From Roseiflexaceae bacterium UBA965 (GTDB lineage: Bacteria > Chloroflexota > Chloroflexia > Chloroflexales > Roseiflexaceae), in the NCBI GenBank assembly GCA_002292925.1, contig DBCF01000174.1, positions 1-31,204 on the forward strand: a stretch of DNA of 31,204 bases. Reading direction: 5' to 3'. Below, one piece after another: positions 29,716 through 31,204 of this stretch. A model generated the notes under the pieces. The model searched no databases, was not told where the DNA came from, and saw only the letters and a list, made by a program, of their open reading frames with translations. How positions within the stretch are numbered: the stretch's first letter is position 1; each line of letters starts with the position of its first letter. The translations under genes were made by a program, and so were the position numbers.

Positions 29716-31204
29716 ATGGCAAAGCAGTTGTATTTTAATGAAGAAGCTCGACGCGCCCTCAAACGCGGCGTCGATGCTGTCGCCGATGCAGTCAAGACGA
29801 CCTTGGGACCCCGCGGTCGCAACGTCGCCATCGACAAAAAGTTCGGATCACCGGTTGTCACCCATGACGGTGTGACGGTCGCCAAAGAAATCGAACTCAA
29901 AGACCCCTTCGAAAACATGGGCGCCCGCTTGTTGGTCGAAGTAGCCACCAAAACCAACGACATCGCTGGTGATGGTACCACTACCGCCACCGTGTTGGCC
30001 CAAGCCATCGTCACCGAAGGCCTCAAAATGGTAGCCGCTGGTCACAACCCGATGATGATCCGCCGCGGTCTCGACCGTGGTGCCGAAGCCCTCATCGCTC
30101 GGTTGCGCGCCATGGCCACCCCCATCCGCGATCGCGCCGACATTGCCCACGTGGCATCGATTTCGGCTGCTGACCGCGAAATCGGCGAAATCATCGCCGA
30201 AGTGATGGAAAAAGTCGGCAAAGATGGCGTCATCACCGTCGAAGAATCCAAGGGTATTGCCTTTGAAAAGGAATACACCGAAGGTATGCAATTCGACCGT
30301 GGCTACATTTCAGCCTACTTTGTCACCAATTCAGAGCGGATGGAAGCCGAGCTCGAAGCTCCTTACATCCTCATCACTGACAAAAAAATCAGCGCTATCC
30401 AAGAAATCTTGCCCGTGCTCGAAAAAGCCTTGCAAGTAACCAAGAACCTCGTCATCATCTCAGAAGATATCGACGGCGAAGCCTTGGCCACCTTGGTAGT
30501 CAACAAGCTCCGCGGCACCGTCAACGTGTTGGCCGTCAAGGCTCCTGGCTTCGGCGATCGCCGCAAAGCCATGCTCCAAGACATCGCCATTTTGACCGGT
30601 GGTACCTTGATTAGCGAAGAAGTCGGCCGCAAGCTCGACAGCGCTACCATCGAAGACCTCGGCCGCGCCCGCCGCGTGGTGTCAGACAAAGACAACACCA
30701 CCATCATCGAAGGTAACGGCAACGAGAAGGCCATCAAAGCCCGTATCGAACAAATCCGTAACCAAATCGAACAAACCACCAGCGATTTCGATCGCGAAAA
30801 ACTCCAAGAGCGCTTGGCCAAGTTGGCCGGCGGTGTGGCCGTCCTCAAGGTCGGTGGCGCTACCGAGCCCGAACTCAAGGAAAAGAAGCACCGCGTCGAA
30901 GATGCCTTGTCAACTGCTCGCGCAGCCGTCGAAGAAGGTATCGTCCCCGGTGGTGGTGTTGCCTTGATCAACGCCATTCCCGCCCTTGACGACGTCAAAG
31001 TCGCTCACGAAGACGAAGTCTTTGGTATCCGCATCTTGCGCCGGGCCCTCGAAGAGCCCATGCGTATCCTCGCCCGCAACGCTGGCGAAGAAGGTTCGGT
31101 TGTCATCGATGCCGTCCGTCGCGTCCAAAAGGAAAAGAACGACACCAACTATGGCTACAACGTCATGACCGGTGAGTTCATTGACCTCGTCCGCGAAGGT
31201 ATCA
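29716..31204 (+). CDS. groEL: Chaperonin GroEL (right end cut by window)
   Basis: The first 496 residues of a chaperonin of about 540. It shows KTTLGPRGRNVAIDKKFGSP, the ATP-binding DGTTTATVLA (near 86-95), VEESKG, GYISAYFVTN, and the C-terminal equatorial part with IVPGGGVALINA (about 411-422) and GYNVMTGEFIDL. All catalytic residues visible to this point are intact (for example the Asp in AGDGTTT). The AGGAG site lies about 11 nt before the ATG. It forms the groES-groEL heat-shock operon. The frame is open to the last base of the window. Confidence 0.98.
   Translation, partial: MAKQLYFNEEARRALKRGVDAVADAVKTTLGPRGRNVAIDKKFGSPVVTHDGVTVAKEIELKDPFENMGARLLVEVATKTNDIAGDGTTTATVLAQAIVTEGLKMVAAGHNPMMIRRGLDRGAEALIARLRAMATPIRDRADIAHVASISAADREIGEIIAEVMEKVGKDGVITVEESKGIAFEKEYTEGMQFDRGYISAYFVTNSERMEAELEAPYILITDKKISAIQEILPVLEKALQVTKNLVIISEDIDGEALATLVVNKLRGTVNVLAVKAPGFGDRRKAMLQDIAILTGGTLISEEVGRKLDSATIEDLGRARRVVSDKDNTTIIEGNGNEKAIKARIEQIRNQIEQTTSDFDREKLQERLAKLAGGVAVLKVGGATEPELKEKKHRVEDALSTARAAVEEGIVPGGGVALINAIPALDDVKVAHEDEVFGIRILRRALEEPMRILARNAGEEGSVVIDAVRRVQKEKNDTNYGYNVMTGEFIDLVREGI

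Noticed and set aside
1..31204. CRISPR array, insertion sequence, prophage or replication origin
   Set aside because: I saw no regularly spaced repeats, no transposase or integrase frame and no DnaA-box cluster. The ileS duplication is the only sign of recombination.

Overview
The window looks like a chromosomal segment of a bacterium from the Chloroflexota, most likely class Chloroflexia. The reasons are the type-2 isoleucyl-tRNA synthetase behind a T-box, the fused gamma-alpha 2-oxoacid:ferredoxin oxidoreductase next to its beta subunit, class II fructose bisphosphatase (GlpX), HrcA/CIRCE control of groES-groEL, a StrD-type long thymidylyltransferase, and many SH3/VanW envelope proteins. 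The phylum is inferred from gene content and protein style; no 16S or other marker is present. Base composition is moderately GC-rich (about 55 percent by eye).

Layout. (1) 18-6304, minus strand: an envelope cluster with a DUF952 protein, a membrane-anchored VanW protein, a TIM-barrel glycosidase-like protein overlapping it by 4 bp, then an SH3-domain membrane protein, an MFS transporter and a lipoprotein. (2) 6368-9267, minus: korB and korA, which make a ferredoxin-linked 2-oxoacid oxidoreductase, with an extended -10 promoter before korA and a strong terminator after korB. (3) 9557-11836: pyrE and a YegD-like Hsp70, divergent with only 16 bp between their start codons, then a small zinc-ribbon-like gene. 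(4) 12007-15631: promoter, Ile-specific T-box riboswitch, ileS and a hairpin. The IleRS carries the swapped GXHH active-site motif linked to extreme mupirocin resistance. (5) 15636-21195: an accessory block whose codon use differs from its surroundings. It holds two TetR regulators, a DUF4188 protein, DoxX, two MBL-fold hydrolases, two small membrane proteins, and two gene fragments (a second, diverged ileS 3' end and a dehydrogenase-like tail). (6) 21255-24919: tRNA-Gly on the minus strand, then the plus-strand operon greA-lysS-AbrB-like-Doc-like-birA. (7) 25127-28152: an NlpC/P60 peptidoglycan hydrolase and a nucleotidyltransferase of the dTDP-glucose type. (8) 28153-31204: glpX on the minus strand, divergent from groES-groEL. 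The groEL gene runs off the right edge.

How it fits together. Core translation and folding genes (ileS, lysS, greA, tRNA-Gly, groESL) are each preceded by readable promoters and specific control elements: a T-box, a hairpin leader, and two CIRCE sites. The accessory block is bounded on its left by duplicated ileS 3' sequence and on its right by tRNA-Gly. This suggests it was acquired at the ileS 3' end, at least in part. The points most worth follow-up are the GXHH IleRS under T-box control, the diverged ileS tail 1.5 kb downstream of ileS, the catalytically degenerate Doc protein held inside the greA-lysS-birA operon, and the paired CIRCE operators.
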